DNA from: Bog-473 sp963753115
Lineage (GTDB): Bacteria > Actinomycetota > Acidimicrobiia > Acidimicrobiales > RAAP-2
DNA: 64,000 bases
NCBI GenBank assembly: GCA_963753115.1
Contig: CAVWBB010000004.1
Location: 90,281-154,280 of the forward strand
Reading direction: 5' to 3'
In this document: positions 56,858 through 64,000 of the stretch, piece after piece
Layout: each line of letters starts with the position of its first letter
How positions within the stretch are numbered: position 1 is the stretch's first letter
Made by a program: the position numbers and the translations under genes
Notes under the pieces: model-generated
Told to the model about the DNA's origin: nothing
Databases searched by the model: none
Seen by the model: only the letters and a program-made list of their open reading frames with translations

Positions 56858-57586
56858 TCACGTTGAAGTACGCGACCCTGAGTTCGGGGGAGCGCCATGG
56901 CGGCGACCACCACGAACGAGGATGACGACGACGCCGAACACTGCAAGGCCCGCCAAGACAATGGCGCCGACGGATAGGCCTTCGGTGGTCGACGAGTTCG
57001 AGCTCGTGGTCGCCGTCGCCGTGGTGATCGGCGTCGGGCTGGTGAGCGTCAGCACGGGGGCAGGCGTGTCCGGATCGGGATCCTGAGAATCGGCTACCTG
57101 GATCCACCGAACCACTTCGCCAGACGAGTACGTCTGCAGGGACTTGAAGACCACGATCCCGGTCCGGTCCGGCACTTTTCCGGCAGAAACGTCGAAGTCT
57201 TGATACTGGCCAGGTGTGATCCCCCCGCTCGTCGCCGTCCAGGTGATGTCGGTGACGACCTGGTCGACTGGACCGTCGTCCGTTTCCACGGGCTTACTCA
57301 GCGTCTGTGTGTCGACCTTCGCACTCCAGCCCGGAATCGGGAGCACGTTGACCGTCAGCAGCGGAAGACTGGAAGGAAAGAACACTTGCAGGCGGACGGT
57401 GTTCGCGTTATCACGCTCGTTCGGTACCCGGAAGGTGAGCTCGATGTCGCTGGTTCCGGCCGGGACGGTTCCCGGATGCACCGTCACGTGAGACCCGGCC
57501 GGGGTAGCCAGCATCACGACGCCGATCACAGCCGCGGCGGACGCGACCGCAACGATTTTGGCGGATCGCACCCTTAGCTGTCTCAT
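56858..57586 (-). CDS. YcnI-family copper-binding membrane protein
   Basis: A 242-residue protein of the DUF1775/YcnI family. Signal-peptide cleavage in PAGS-HVTVHPG would leave an N-terminal His, which in YcnI proteins helps bind copper in a His-brace. TFRVPNERDNANTVRLQVFFP and the Trp in DITWTATSGGI are also family-typical. A Thr/Ser stalk and C-terminal helix (VGAIVLAGLAVFGVVVILV) anchor it in the membrane. The start ATG 57586 has GAAGGAG upstream. It lies between CopCD and the PHM-like gene. Confidence 0.87.
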   Translation of the reverse strand: MRQLRVRSAKIVAVASAAAVIGVVMLATPAGSHVTVHPGTVPAGTSDIELTFRVPNERDNANTVRLQVFFPSSLPLLTVNVLPIPGWSAKVDTQTLSKPVETDDGPVDQVVTDITWTATSGGITPGQYQDFDVSAGKVPDRTGIVVFKSLQTYSSGEVVRWIQVADSQDPDPDTPAPVLTLTSPTPITTATATTSSNSSTTEGLSVGAIVLAGLAVFGVVVILVRGGRRHGAPPNSGSRTST

Positions 57587-57645
57587 GATCGCGCTCCTTC
57601 GGTTTCGATGTGGGCTGTAGCGGTAGCCGGTCATGCATGGCGCAG

Positions 57646-59532
57646 TCAATGCACAAGGAGATCGGTGGTCACCACCTGTTCGTCGATGGCGTCGACGCGG
57701 ACCGTGTACTTGAGCACCCAGGTGCCGGCAGAGGGGATGTCGAAGTTGCCCGCGTAATAGTGCCCCGGTCCAGAGATCACCAGAGGAATAGAGAGCGGTC
57801 CGATCGACTGCGAGGGCAAGGCAATGCTGAGGTCGAGCTCCGGGATCCCCTTCGGTGTGCCCTGCGAGCTCAGCACGTAGACGTGGACCTGGTTGCCGGG
57901 GCCGGCCCGCGCCGGGTCGATCAAGGAGTTGACCTGGACACCCAAAGTGGAGAACGAGTACGAGAACGGGAGCGCGGCTGCCTGTTTGGCCGGCACTGCG
58001 TTCACGAGCAGTGCACTGACGGCCAGGACGGCGACGGCGACGACCAGCTCGGCCGCCACGGATCTTCGGAGGCGGCGCCTCGGAAACGCCGGCTCATCCG
58101 ATGAGGGAACCACCAGTTGCTCGATAGCCACGTTCGAAGGGACACCAACGCCAGGATGGGGCGCCAAGGGTGCGGCAGCGACCGCCGGATCAGGTGCCGC
58201 CGACCGTCGAGCAGTCCTGACACGTCCTCGTTCGCTCGTGTACACCACGCGTCGGCTGATCGCACCAAGGCCGATCAGGAGCACGACCAGGGCGATCTTC
58301 ACGAGAAGAGTGCGGCCGTAGACGGTGTGAAAGAGTGCATAAAAGCTGCCCACTTGGCGGATCGACTGGAACACTCCGGTCGCCACAATCAGGACCACGG
58401 CGCAAAACGCCACGAACGACACACGCCGCGTGAGCAGCATCGGATCGCTGGGCAATGCGTCCACCTCGGTTCGAGGCACGAGGAACGTGGCAAGGAGGCC
58501 CAAACCTCCGAGCCAGGCGGCGGCAGCTGCAAGGTGGGCGACATCGAGACAGAGCCCAAGCGTGGGACTGCTGCCAGTCGCGGCGTGTCCCGCCAGACCC
58601 GGTGTCGCCAACAACACAAGCCCGAGCCCGCAGACGGCGGGCGTCACCCAGGCCCATCGCCGAGATCCTGGTCCGAGTCGACCCTGCAGTCCGAGAAGGG
58701 TCGGGACCATGGCGGCCAAGAGCACCAGGCGTAGGAGCTGGACTTCGCCGAATCGAGTGTGGAGTACGTCTCCGATCAGCGACAGTTGGTAGACGTCGGT
58801 CAGCGGCAGGGCCGACGCGTAGATCCCTTGTATCGCAATACCCAGAAGAGTGGCGGCAAGGAGGAGCCACCAGCAGAACCAGAGCACCTTCCCCACACGA
58901 CGGGAGCGTGCCCCTTCGCGCCAGGCCAGTGTGACCAGAACTGCCGGTCCCACCAGGAACAGCAGGCCCACGAACGCCCCCGTGCGGATGAGCCAGTACA
59001 CGACACCGACCGCGGCGCTCCCGGACTGATTGGCGATGCTCACGGACAGCGCATTGGCCTTCGCTGCGCCGCGTGCCGTTCCCACCGAGAACACGAACGC
59101 TCCGTGAACGGGGTGGGAATCGGCGGAGATCACTCGCCATGCGACCACGTAGGTCCCTTCGGGAAGCGAAGGGAGTGAGGTGGCGACAGCGTGGGTGTCG
59201 TCGTTCGGATGGTGCGTGCCCCCCCTGTCGACCCGCGCGCCGCTCGGTCCGATGACCCGGAGCGACCCGAAGTCGATCTCCACCGGTTCGCCAAAGTGGA
59301 GGACCACTTGCCTGGGTGGCACGAGCAACACGGCGCCCTGACTTGGACTCGTCGACTCCAGTTGCGCGTGGGCGCTGGCAACGCCCGGGGTTGCGCCGAT
59401 GAGGAGCACGAGCAACCCGAAACCGGAGAGAAGACGTCGAAGCGTCGGTGGGATCCGGCGTGGCGCGGGCACCGCCAAATCGACCAACTCTCCCCCACGC
59501 TCGCCAGTGCCGGCCAGCCCCTCGTCGGCCAT
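57646..59532 (-). CDS. CopC-CopD fusion copper protein with C-terminal YtkA-like domain
   Basis: A 628-residue protein. An N-terminal signal or membrane helix is followed by a CopC domain starting HAQLESTSPSQGAVLL after ASA (Cu-binding N-terminal His) and ending DSHPVHGAFVFSV (second His). A CopD membrane domain of about eight helices follows (HAATGSSPTLGLCLDVAHLA, LFHTVYGRTLLVKIALV). The C-terminal ~110 residues look like a YtkA-type exported domain (GPGNQVHVYVLSSQG, GPGHYYAGNFDIPSAG). The fusion is typical of actinobacteria and imports or binds copper. Its ATG abuts the previous gene's TGA, so the operon is tightly coupled. Confidence 0.88.
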   Translation of the reverse strand: MADEGLAGTGERGGELVDLAVPAPRRIPPTLRRLLSGFGLLVLLIGATPGVASAHAQLESTSPSQGAVLLVPPRQVVLHFGEPVEIDFGSLRVIGPSGARVDRGGTHHPNDDTHAVATSLPSLPEGTYVVAWRVISADSHPVHGAFVFSVGTARGAAKANALSVSIANQSGSAAVGVVYWLIRTGAFVGLLFLVGPAVLVTLAWREGARSRRVGKVLWFCWWLLLAATLLGIAIQGIYASALPLTDVYQLSLIGDVLHTRFGEVQLLRLVLLAAMVPTLLGLQGRLGPGSRRWAWVTPAVCGLGLVLLATPGLAGHAATGSSPTLGLCLDVAHLAAAAAWLGGLGLLATFLVPRTEVDALPSDPMLLTRRVSFVAFCAVVLIVATGVFQSIRQVGSFYALFHTVYGRTLLVKIALVVLLIGLGAISRRVVYTSERGRVRTARRSAAPDPAVAAAPLAPHPGVGVPSNVAIEQLVVPSSDEPAFPRRRLRRSVAAELVVAVAVLAVSALLVNAVPAKQAAALPFSYSFSTLGVQVNSLIDPARAGPGNQVHVYVLSSQGTPKGIPELDLSIALPSQSIGPLSIPLVISGPGHYYAGNFDIPSAGTWVLKYTVRVDAIDEQVVTTDLLVH

Positions 59533-60109
59533 TCAGCGCCTGCGCCTAGGAGTTCGTTGCATCGTCGCCGCCTCTACGATCTGGATATCCGACGGCTGAA
59601 CGGCCAAGGAACCACCTGCCACCGGCACCTGCCACACCATGCTCATGTAGGGCGTCGGGCCGATGTTGGAACCGGACGGGCACGGGGAAAAGCCGGTGAT
59701 CGTCAGGGGCGTCCCAGCCGGCTCGGTGGTCGGGACACACACGTCAGTCCGCTCGTGCCACTGGACGAGCGACCCGTGGGGCATCGGGGCGTCGGTTCCC
59801 ACGGTCGAGGGCAGGAGGTACATCGCGGCGGCGAGAGCCTGCGAGCCCGACGGCGTCGTGGCAAAGACCAGCCCGTCAATTGCCGCCGGATCGAGCGTGC
59901 GCCCTGCCGCCTGGTTCTGCGCTACCACGGCAGGGTTGACGTAGTAGACGACCGGGTAGGTGGTGGGATCGCCGACCACTGAGCGGTCCTCACCTGGTCC
60001 CGACCCACCGCTCACCGCCTGAGCGGGCTGCCTCTTGCAGATAGCCGACACCCTCCGGTTCGAGCGCGCCCCGATGCAGGTGCGGACCATGGTTTGAGAT
60101 TTCGATCAC
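59533..60109 (-). CDS. Hypothetical protein of the copper cluster (apparent +1 frameshift near 60026)
   Basis: About 191 residues when corrected; no family recognised. The C-terminal part in one frame reads VGDPTTYPVVYYVNPAVVAQ, HGSLVQWHERTDVCVP and GSNIGPTPYMSMVWQVPVAG. Upstream of about 60025 this frame becomes Arg-rich and implausible, while the next frame reads ISNHGPHLHRGALEPEGVGY. An extra G in 60025-60027 joins them as LQEAAAQAVSGGSGPGEDRS. The His-rich HGPHLHRG and Cys/His/Met residues would suit copper binding. Start GTG 60109 is tentative. It ends one base before the CopCD ATG, so it shares the operon. Confidence 0.5.
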
Positions 60110-60194
60110 GGCCCTCTGCTCTATCAGGGGCGAATGACACGGTGTGTTCGAGCGTCGAAGGGCGCCAAAGGCCAAGTTCTCGAACCGAATCGTA

Positions 60195-60345
60195 TCTAGC
60201 CCTGGATTTTGTCGACAAGTGGAGGTCAGTTCTCTCGTGAGAGAGTTGGTTTTGGTGGGCTCCCGACACAACTGGTCTGACCTGCGAGGGTCAGGACTCA
60301 CGGGCGATTACTTCCCACGCTATTGGTCAAGATTTCCCATAGCTC
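60195..60345 (+). repeat. Dispersed palindromic intergenic element, copy B
   Basis: AGCCCTGGATTTTGTCGA starts the element, then CTCTCGTGAGAG palindrome, GTTTTGGTGGGCTCCCGACA, and later TTCCCACGCTATTGG and AAGATTTCCCATAGC. The block order matches copies A and C, with more divergence in the right half. Confidence 0.6.
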
Positions 60346-60413
60346 TGACCAGGCAATTCGAGTCCGTGGATGATGATCTTGCAGGCGAGGCCAACGCCAA
60401 GCATCTGTGGAAC

Positions 60414-60450
60414 GGCACCGCCCTGCGCCAGCGCCAGCTAGGGCGGTGCC
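60414..60450. terminator. 11-bp stem hairpin
   Basis: GGCACCGCCCT and AGGGCGGTGCC pair exactly around a 15-base loop. It could end transcripts coming leftward from the universal stress protein gene at 60712. There is no U tract. Confidence 0.45.
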
Positions 60451-60711
60451 GGGTGAAGTCACGCAGGAAGGCGCGTCTGGGACGACGTGACCGCCGACTA
60501 CTGGTTGGTGGTCACCGATGACCGACCAGAGCGACTTCGTGTATTCCGCATTTGTCATCTTGTGAACAGCCTCGAATCGCCACAGATCGCGCTGGCGACA
60601 TCGGGGATGTAGGAAGGGTCGCGGTTTAGCTCGTGCCAGTCCAAGTGAGGATTCGTCAGCGTGTCCCGATGCCCGAAGCATCCCGGACATCGCAAGTGTT
60701 TCTCCAGGCTT

Positions 60712-61149
60712 CTAGTCGCGCAGCACCACGACCGCGGAGCGGGCGCTCGTGGCGCAGTGCTGGCTGACGGACCCCAACAACATGCCGGGGAACTCTCCGT
60801 GCCCCCGACTGCCGACGACGAGCAGCTCCGCTCCCTCCGATTCGTCCACCAATACCCTTGCAGGGTGGCCTTCAACGACCTCGGACTGGATGGTGACCGA
60901 GGGGTGCGCAGACCTGACTTCATCGATGATGGCATCAACGCTCTTCTGGGTGTCGCCAGCCGGGTCGTAATCGGGTGGCGTGGGCATCCATTGGTACTTG
61001 CTGGGCCATTGCCACGCCGTCACGGCATCGAGCCGTGACCCGGTGAGGTCAGCCTGATGAGCCGCCCAGTTCAGGGCGGCGATGGACGAGGCTGAGCCGT
61101 CCACACCGACAACGATGCGGGGCTGGCCGGTTTCGCTTGTACTGATCAT
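60712..61149 (-). CDS. Universal stress protein
   Basis: A 145-residue single-domain UspA-family protein. It has RIVVGVDGSASSIAALNWA (ATP-binding start) and the nucleotide motif VVGSRGHGEFPGMLLGSVSQH, which fits G-x2-G-x9-G-S, so it is probably an ATP-binding type. Such proteins respond to starvation, hypoxia or other stress. The ATG at 61149 has AAGGAG 7 bases upstream. Divergent from uppP; a 272-base gap with no other feature separates them. Confidence 0.9.
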   Translation of the reverse strand: MISTSETGQPRIVVGVDGSASSIAALNWAAHQADLTGSRLDAVTAWQWPSKYQWMPTPPDYDPAGDTQKSVDAIIDEVRSAHPSVTIQSEVVEGHPARVLVDESEGAELLVVGSRGHGEFPGMLLGSVSQHCATSARSAVVVLRD

Positions 61150-61421
61150 TGTCAACTCCTTGGTCTGATCCCAGGCCGCTCGAGCACCGAGTGCGACGAG
61201 CGCATGTTCAGTTCTATCCCTCGCCCAAAGCTACCACGCACCCAGCAACTTACGCCGGTCACGTCCACCGGAGCCCGCGTGGGTACTTGGCGTCTGCATC
61301 TCGGGGGTCCACCTCACCTGGGATGAGGCTCACGGCGAGGCCGTGTCAGCGAGCCGCTTGCGTGCCCGGATCGGCACCCACACGCGGAATAGGCTGAGCC
61401 ACTTGTTCGGGCGGAAGGTGG

Positions 61422-62351
61422 ATGACGTTGTCGTACATCCAAGCAATCGTGATCGGCCTCCTGCAGGGGGTGAGCGAGCTGTTCCCGGTATCAAGCCTCG
61501 GGCACAGCGTCCTCATCCCCGCCCTACTCGGGTGGCACAACCTGGTCAACGGCCAGTCCGCCGGGGAGTCTTTCTATCTCGCATTCGTCGTCGGACTCCA
61601 TGTCGCCACCGCCGGTGCGCTGATCCTCTACTTCTGGCGGGACTGGGTTGCAATCGCCCGTGGGTTCCTTCACACACTGAGGACTCGGTCAATCGAATCG
61701 GCCGACGAACGGATCGCCTGGCTTCTGATCGTTGGCACCATCCCAGTAGGGCTGACCGGATTCCTCTTCGAGCACACCTTCCGCACCCTGTTCGCCAAGC
61801 CGTCCGTGGCGGCAGTGTTCCTCATGATCAACGGCCTGATCCTGGCCGGTGCCGAGCTCTTGCGGCGACGCCAGGCGAGAACCGACTCGGGGTCTGCTCC
61901 GGATGCAGCGGCCTCGGACCCGGACGGCTACAAGGCGGGAGACCTGACTCCGTCCGTGGCGGCGGACCGCCGGCTGGCCACGTTGTCCTTTCGGAGCGGG
62001 GTGGCCATCGGGTCGGCACAGATCCTGGCGCTCTTCGCCGGCATCAGTCGCTCAGGCGTGACCATGTCGGCCGGCCTGGTGCGCAAACTGAACCACGAGG
62101 ACGCGGCGCGGTTCTCGTTCCTACTCGCGACGCCGATCATCTTGGCGGCGGGGGTGTTGAGGATCCCAGACCTCTTCGGCCCACTCGGCAATGGCATCCG
62201 AGGCCAGGTCCTGGTGGGGAGCATCGCCGCGGGTGTGGCGGCCTACCTTTCGGTCCGCTTCCTGATCCGGTGGTTCCAGACCCGGACGCTGTGGCCCTTC
62301 TCGATTTACTGCCTCGTGGTCGGGGCTTCGTGCACGGTCTATTTCGCCTAG
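61422..62351 (+). CDS. uppP: Undecaprenyl-diphosphatase UppP (BacA)
   Basis: A 309-residue integral membrane phosphatase that recycles undecaprenyl pyrophosphate to the carrier lipid used for peptidoglycan and the exopolysaccharide above. The two signature motifs are present: GVSELFPVSSLGHSVLIP and FAGISRSGVTMSAGL. About eight helices are predicted. An insert around residues 150-185 (SGSAPDAAASDPDGYKAG) enlarges a cytoplasmic loop. The ATG at 61422 follows GGAAGGTGG. It also confers bacitracin tolerance in other bacteria. Confidence 0.93.
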   Translation: MTLSYIQAIVIGLLQGVSELFPVSSLGHSVLIPALLGWHNLVNGQSAGESFYLAFVVGLHVATAGALILYFWRDWVAIARGFLHTLRTRSIESADERIAWLLIVGTIPVGLTGFLFEHTFRTLFAKPSVAAVFLMINGLILAGAELLRRRQARTDSGSAPDAAASDPDGYKAGDLTPSVAADRRLATLSFRSGVAIGSAQILALFAGISRSGVTMSAGLVRKLNHEDAARFSFLLATPIILAAGVLRIPDLFGPLGNGIRGQVLVGSIAAGVAAYLSVRFLIRWFQTRTLWPFSIYCLVVGASCTVYFA

Positions 62352-62363
62352 CAGAAGTGCCGT

Positions 62364-63067
62364 TCACATCAGAGAGTCATGATTCGGGGCACTCGGCGGG
62401 TGTCTCCTGTGGGCCTCATCCGCGCTGACAATGATCGGTGAATCGGGCCGCTGCGTGGAGACGAGGCTCACCTTCGACCGCTTGTAGCGCCGGACCATGA
62501 ACACCGCAACGAGGACGACGAGGACGGCTGCGATGACATAGCCGGCGACGCCGAACAACTTGATCATCTTGTTCCAACTGTCGCCGAGTTCATAGCCGAT
62601 CACGGAGAGGAGAGTCACCCAGAGGGAGACCCCAATCGTCGTAAGAACAATGAACTTGGCAAAGTTCATCCTCGCCATGCCGGCTGGTAGCGAGATGAAG
62701 GTACGGATGAACGGGAGCACTCGCCCGTAGAGCACCATCCATTCCCGCGCCGGGAGAACCATGCTTCGGCGGTATCCAAGTCTGAATGGGAGAGGAGGAC
62801 GTACTTGCCGTACCGGTCAATCAACGTCCGACCCCCGGTTCGGCCGACGACATATGCCAGCAGCGAGCCGCATACCGATCCGGCGATGCCGACCACGATC
62901 ACCAGGCCGAGATTGAGATGGCCCTGCGCGCCCCCGATGACAGCACGACTCGCGAGTGCTCCACCTAGTCCGAGGGTGACTTCTGACGGTATGGGTATAC
63001 AGGCGGATTCCAAGACCGTGAGGATGAAGATTGCAAGGTATCCCCAGGTCTCGAGAAAGTGCTGCAC
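62364..63067 (-). CDS. DedA-family membrane protein (apparent one-base deletion near 62745)
   Basis: About 234 residues after correction. The hydrophobic start QHFLETWGYLAIFILTVLES, IPSEVTLGLGGALAS and YVVGRTGGRTLIDRYGKYV are DedA hallmarks, followed by RVLPFIRTFISLPAGMARM, the conserved R-x3-P element. The frame breaks at CGCGGGAATGG, which should read CGCGGGGAATGG (RRGEWMVLYGR): one base is missing. DedA proteins act in membrane lipid (undecaprenyl phosphate or PE) flipping, which fits the uppP neighbour on the other strand. GTG 63067 is chosen as start; ATG 63133 would add 22 residues. Confidence 0.82.
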
Positions 63068-63367
63068 ATCGTGATTATTTCCGATGTGGGGAGTGCCAAT
63101 CGGTCGGCCGCCCCCACTCCCGTTAACCGGCATACGAGCCCCGCCTATCACGCATTGGCGCCCGTCGGCGGGGGCAGCAGCTGACGCCGCGGGCCCGGAT
63201 CCTCCGCTGATCGCCTGACCCGGCATCTCGGCCCCACCCCGTGGCACCCCGGGTTTCATCGCCCGTCGGGCGGCAGGCGCCCGGGGAAGTCCCAGGTTGC
63301 CGTGCTCTGAGGCTTCGAAGGCGGCCCTCGGCCCTTCACTCGGCCAAGAATCCAGCGCTGGGCGGCC

Positions 63368-63535
63368 GATAGCCCTGGGTTTTGTCGATTGGAGGTGTGC
63401 AGTTCTGTCGACACCCCGTTGGTGGGGTGCCGAGACAAAACGTCCCTGAGCAGCCCGCGAGGGGTTCCACGTGTGGCTTCTTCCCAGGCTATGACCTTTG
63501 ATTTCCCACCGCCTGGACCAGGGATTCCACAGGGT
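63368..63535 (+). repeat. Dispersed palindromic intergenic element, copy C
   Basis: AGCCCTGGGTTTTGTCGATT starts the copy. TGTCGACACCCC pairs with GGGGTGCCGAGACA to form a stem, and CTTCTTCCCAGGCTATGACC and TTTGATTTCCCACCGCC end it. It matches copies A and B in block order. Confidence 0.6.
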
Positions 63536-63698
63536 CGACCCCGTAAGGGCAATGCCGAGACCACCTATGCGCGACTGGCCTCGAAGTCCTAGGCCGCGAT
63601 CCCCGTCGTCCAGTCTGTTCCGGTCAGTCCATTTGTGCAGCTCGGAGCCGGTTCACTGTCCAGCCAGTTCGGGCCAGAATCGTTGCATCCACTGATTT

Positions 63699-63740
63699 GA
63701 GCAAGGCAGTAGCAACCTCCGATGTCCTCGGGCCTTGCTC
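63699..63740. repeat. 9-bp inverted repeat hairpin
   Basis: GAGCAAGGC (63699-63707) and GCCTTGCTC (63732-63740) pair exactly with a 24-base loop. It may be an attenuator or terminator, but no adjacent gene is recognised. Confidence 0.35.
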
Positions 63741-64000
63741 CGAGATGGGATTCTTGCCTTATTGGTGCCGCTCGATGGACCTCTCGGTTTTCGGTCTGGA
63801 GGATCTTCGGACCTGGCTCATCACGAGACTTTTACCAACAGTTGCCCCGCAATGCCGCGGCAATCGCGAACGATAGGCGAAGGACCCAACCCGAAGCGCG
63901 TGTCTTTTTGTAGCCGCCCGCACCCGGGGTCGTCGTGGCCGCGGGCGCAAGGTGAGCATCCCTTTACGGCCAGTGACCGCCTGCAACGATTGCCTAGGTG

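Larger units (their letters stand above)
60110..60711. other. 602-base gap with dispersed repeat copy B and a strong hairpin
   Basis: No gene is supported. Copy B of the dispersed element lies at about 60195-60345. A hairpin GGCACCGCCCT / AGGGCGGTGCC (60414-60424, 60440-60450) has an 11-bp perfect stem. A short minus-strand stretch before 60700 (HLRCPGCFGHRDTLTNPHLD) has Cys/His spacing but no start or homology I can claim. Confidence 0.5.
63260..64000. other. Terminal gene-free stretch with repeat copy C
   Basis: No gene can be supported from the DedA upstream region to the window end. The part 63368-63535 is repeat copy C and 63699-63740 a hairpin. Remaining frames are short and Arg/Ser-rich. 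A gene may begin beyond the window. Confidence 0.5.

Noticed and set aside
60298..60700. Minus-strand Cys/His stretch as a small zinc-finger gene
   Set aside because: No start signal, broken across frames, and overlapping a strong hairpin and a repeat element. It is not supportable as a gene.
63722..63986. Short frames near the window end as genes
   Set aside because: Arg/Ser-rich composition on both strands, no ribosome-binding site and no recognisable domain.

Overview
The window is high-GC actinobacterial DNA, most likely from the class Acidimicrobiia or a close relative. This is inferred from the order recF-dciA-gyrB-gyrA, frequent GTG/TTG starts, LAxTG (sortase E-type) sorting signals, chaplin-like repeats and Acidimicrobiia-style GYWLVASDGG repeat proteins. 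No rRNA, tRNA, CRISPR array or intact transposase was seen. Thirteen genes, including essential gyrB, carry 15 apparent single-base frameshifts. Nearly all are one extra base, often in a short homopolymer, so they look like assembly errors. These genes are reported as single corrected loci.

Layout. 1-9.9 kb: end of recF, dciA, gyrB, gyrA, convergent lepB, an amidohydrolase, a coiled-coil protein and a dCTP deaminase. 10.1-14.0 kb: a surface locus with a chaplin-like LASTG protein and two paralogous membrane proteins sharing a new N-terminal motif. 14.1-21.4 kb: aldo/keto reductase, acyl-CoA ligase, RNase D, a degenerate GGDEF protein and a divergent response regulator/histidine kinase pair. 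21.5-25.8 kb: two tandem GH26-like secreted enzymes. The second is preceded by a convincing c-di-GMP-I (GEMM) riboswitch and the first by a variant with the same fold.

25.9-40.3 kb: an exopolysaccharide cluster with a DUF4012 protein, a small LAFTG-anchored protein, priming transferase, three glycosyltransferases, Wzy-like polymerase/ligase, Wzz/BY-kinase, Wzx flippase and a double alpha/beta-hydrolase. 40.5-49.8 kb: MFS transporter, amidohydrolase, phosphoesterase, a cNMP-binding protein, a DUF4239-like membrane protein and a 1249-residue soluble-adenylyl-cyclase-like protein. 49.8-54.3 kb: a GT4 enzyme and two further GYWLVASDGG-repeat enzymes, a polysaccharide deacetylase and an SGNH hydrolase.

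54.9-60.1 kb: a lipoprotein, then a copper cluster of PHM-like monooxygenase, YcnI, CopC-CopD and an unknown protein. 60.7-63.1 kb: universal stress protein, UppP and DedA. Three intergenic regions (about 54.5, 60.2 and 63.4 kb) share a palindromic repeat element.

The surface-building theme runs through the whole window. The EPS genes make and export polymer, and four enzymes with different catalytic domains share one extracellular repeat module. Two of them appear to be under riboswitch control, so c-di-GMP probably couples signalling to the extracellular coat.
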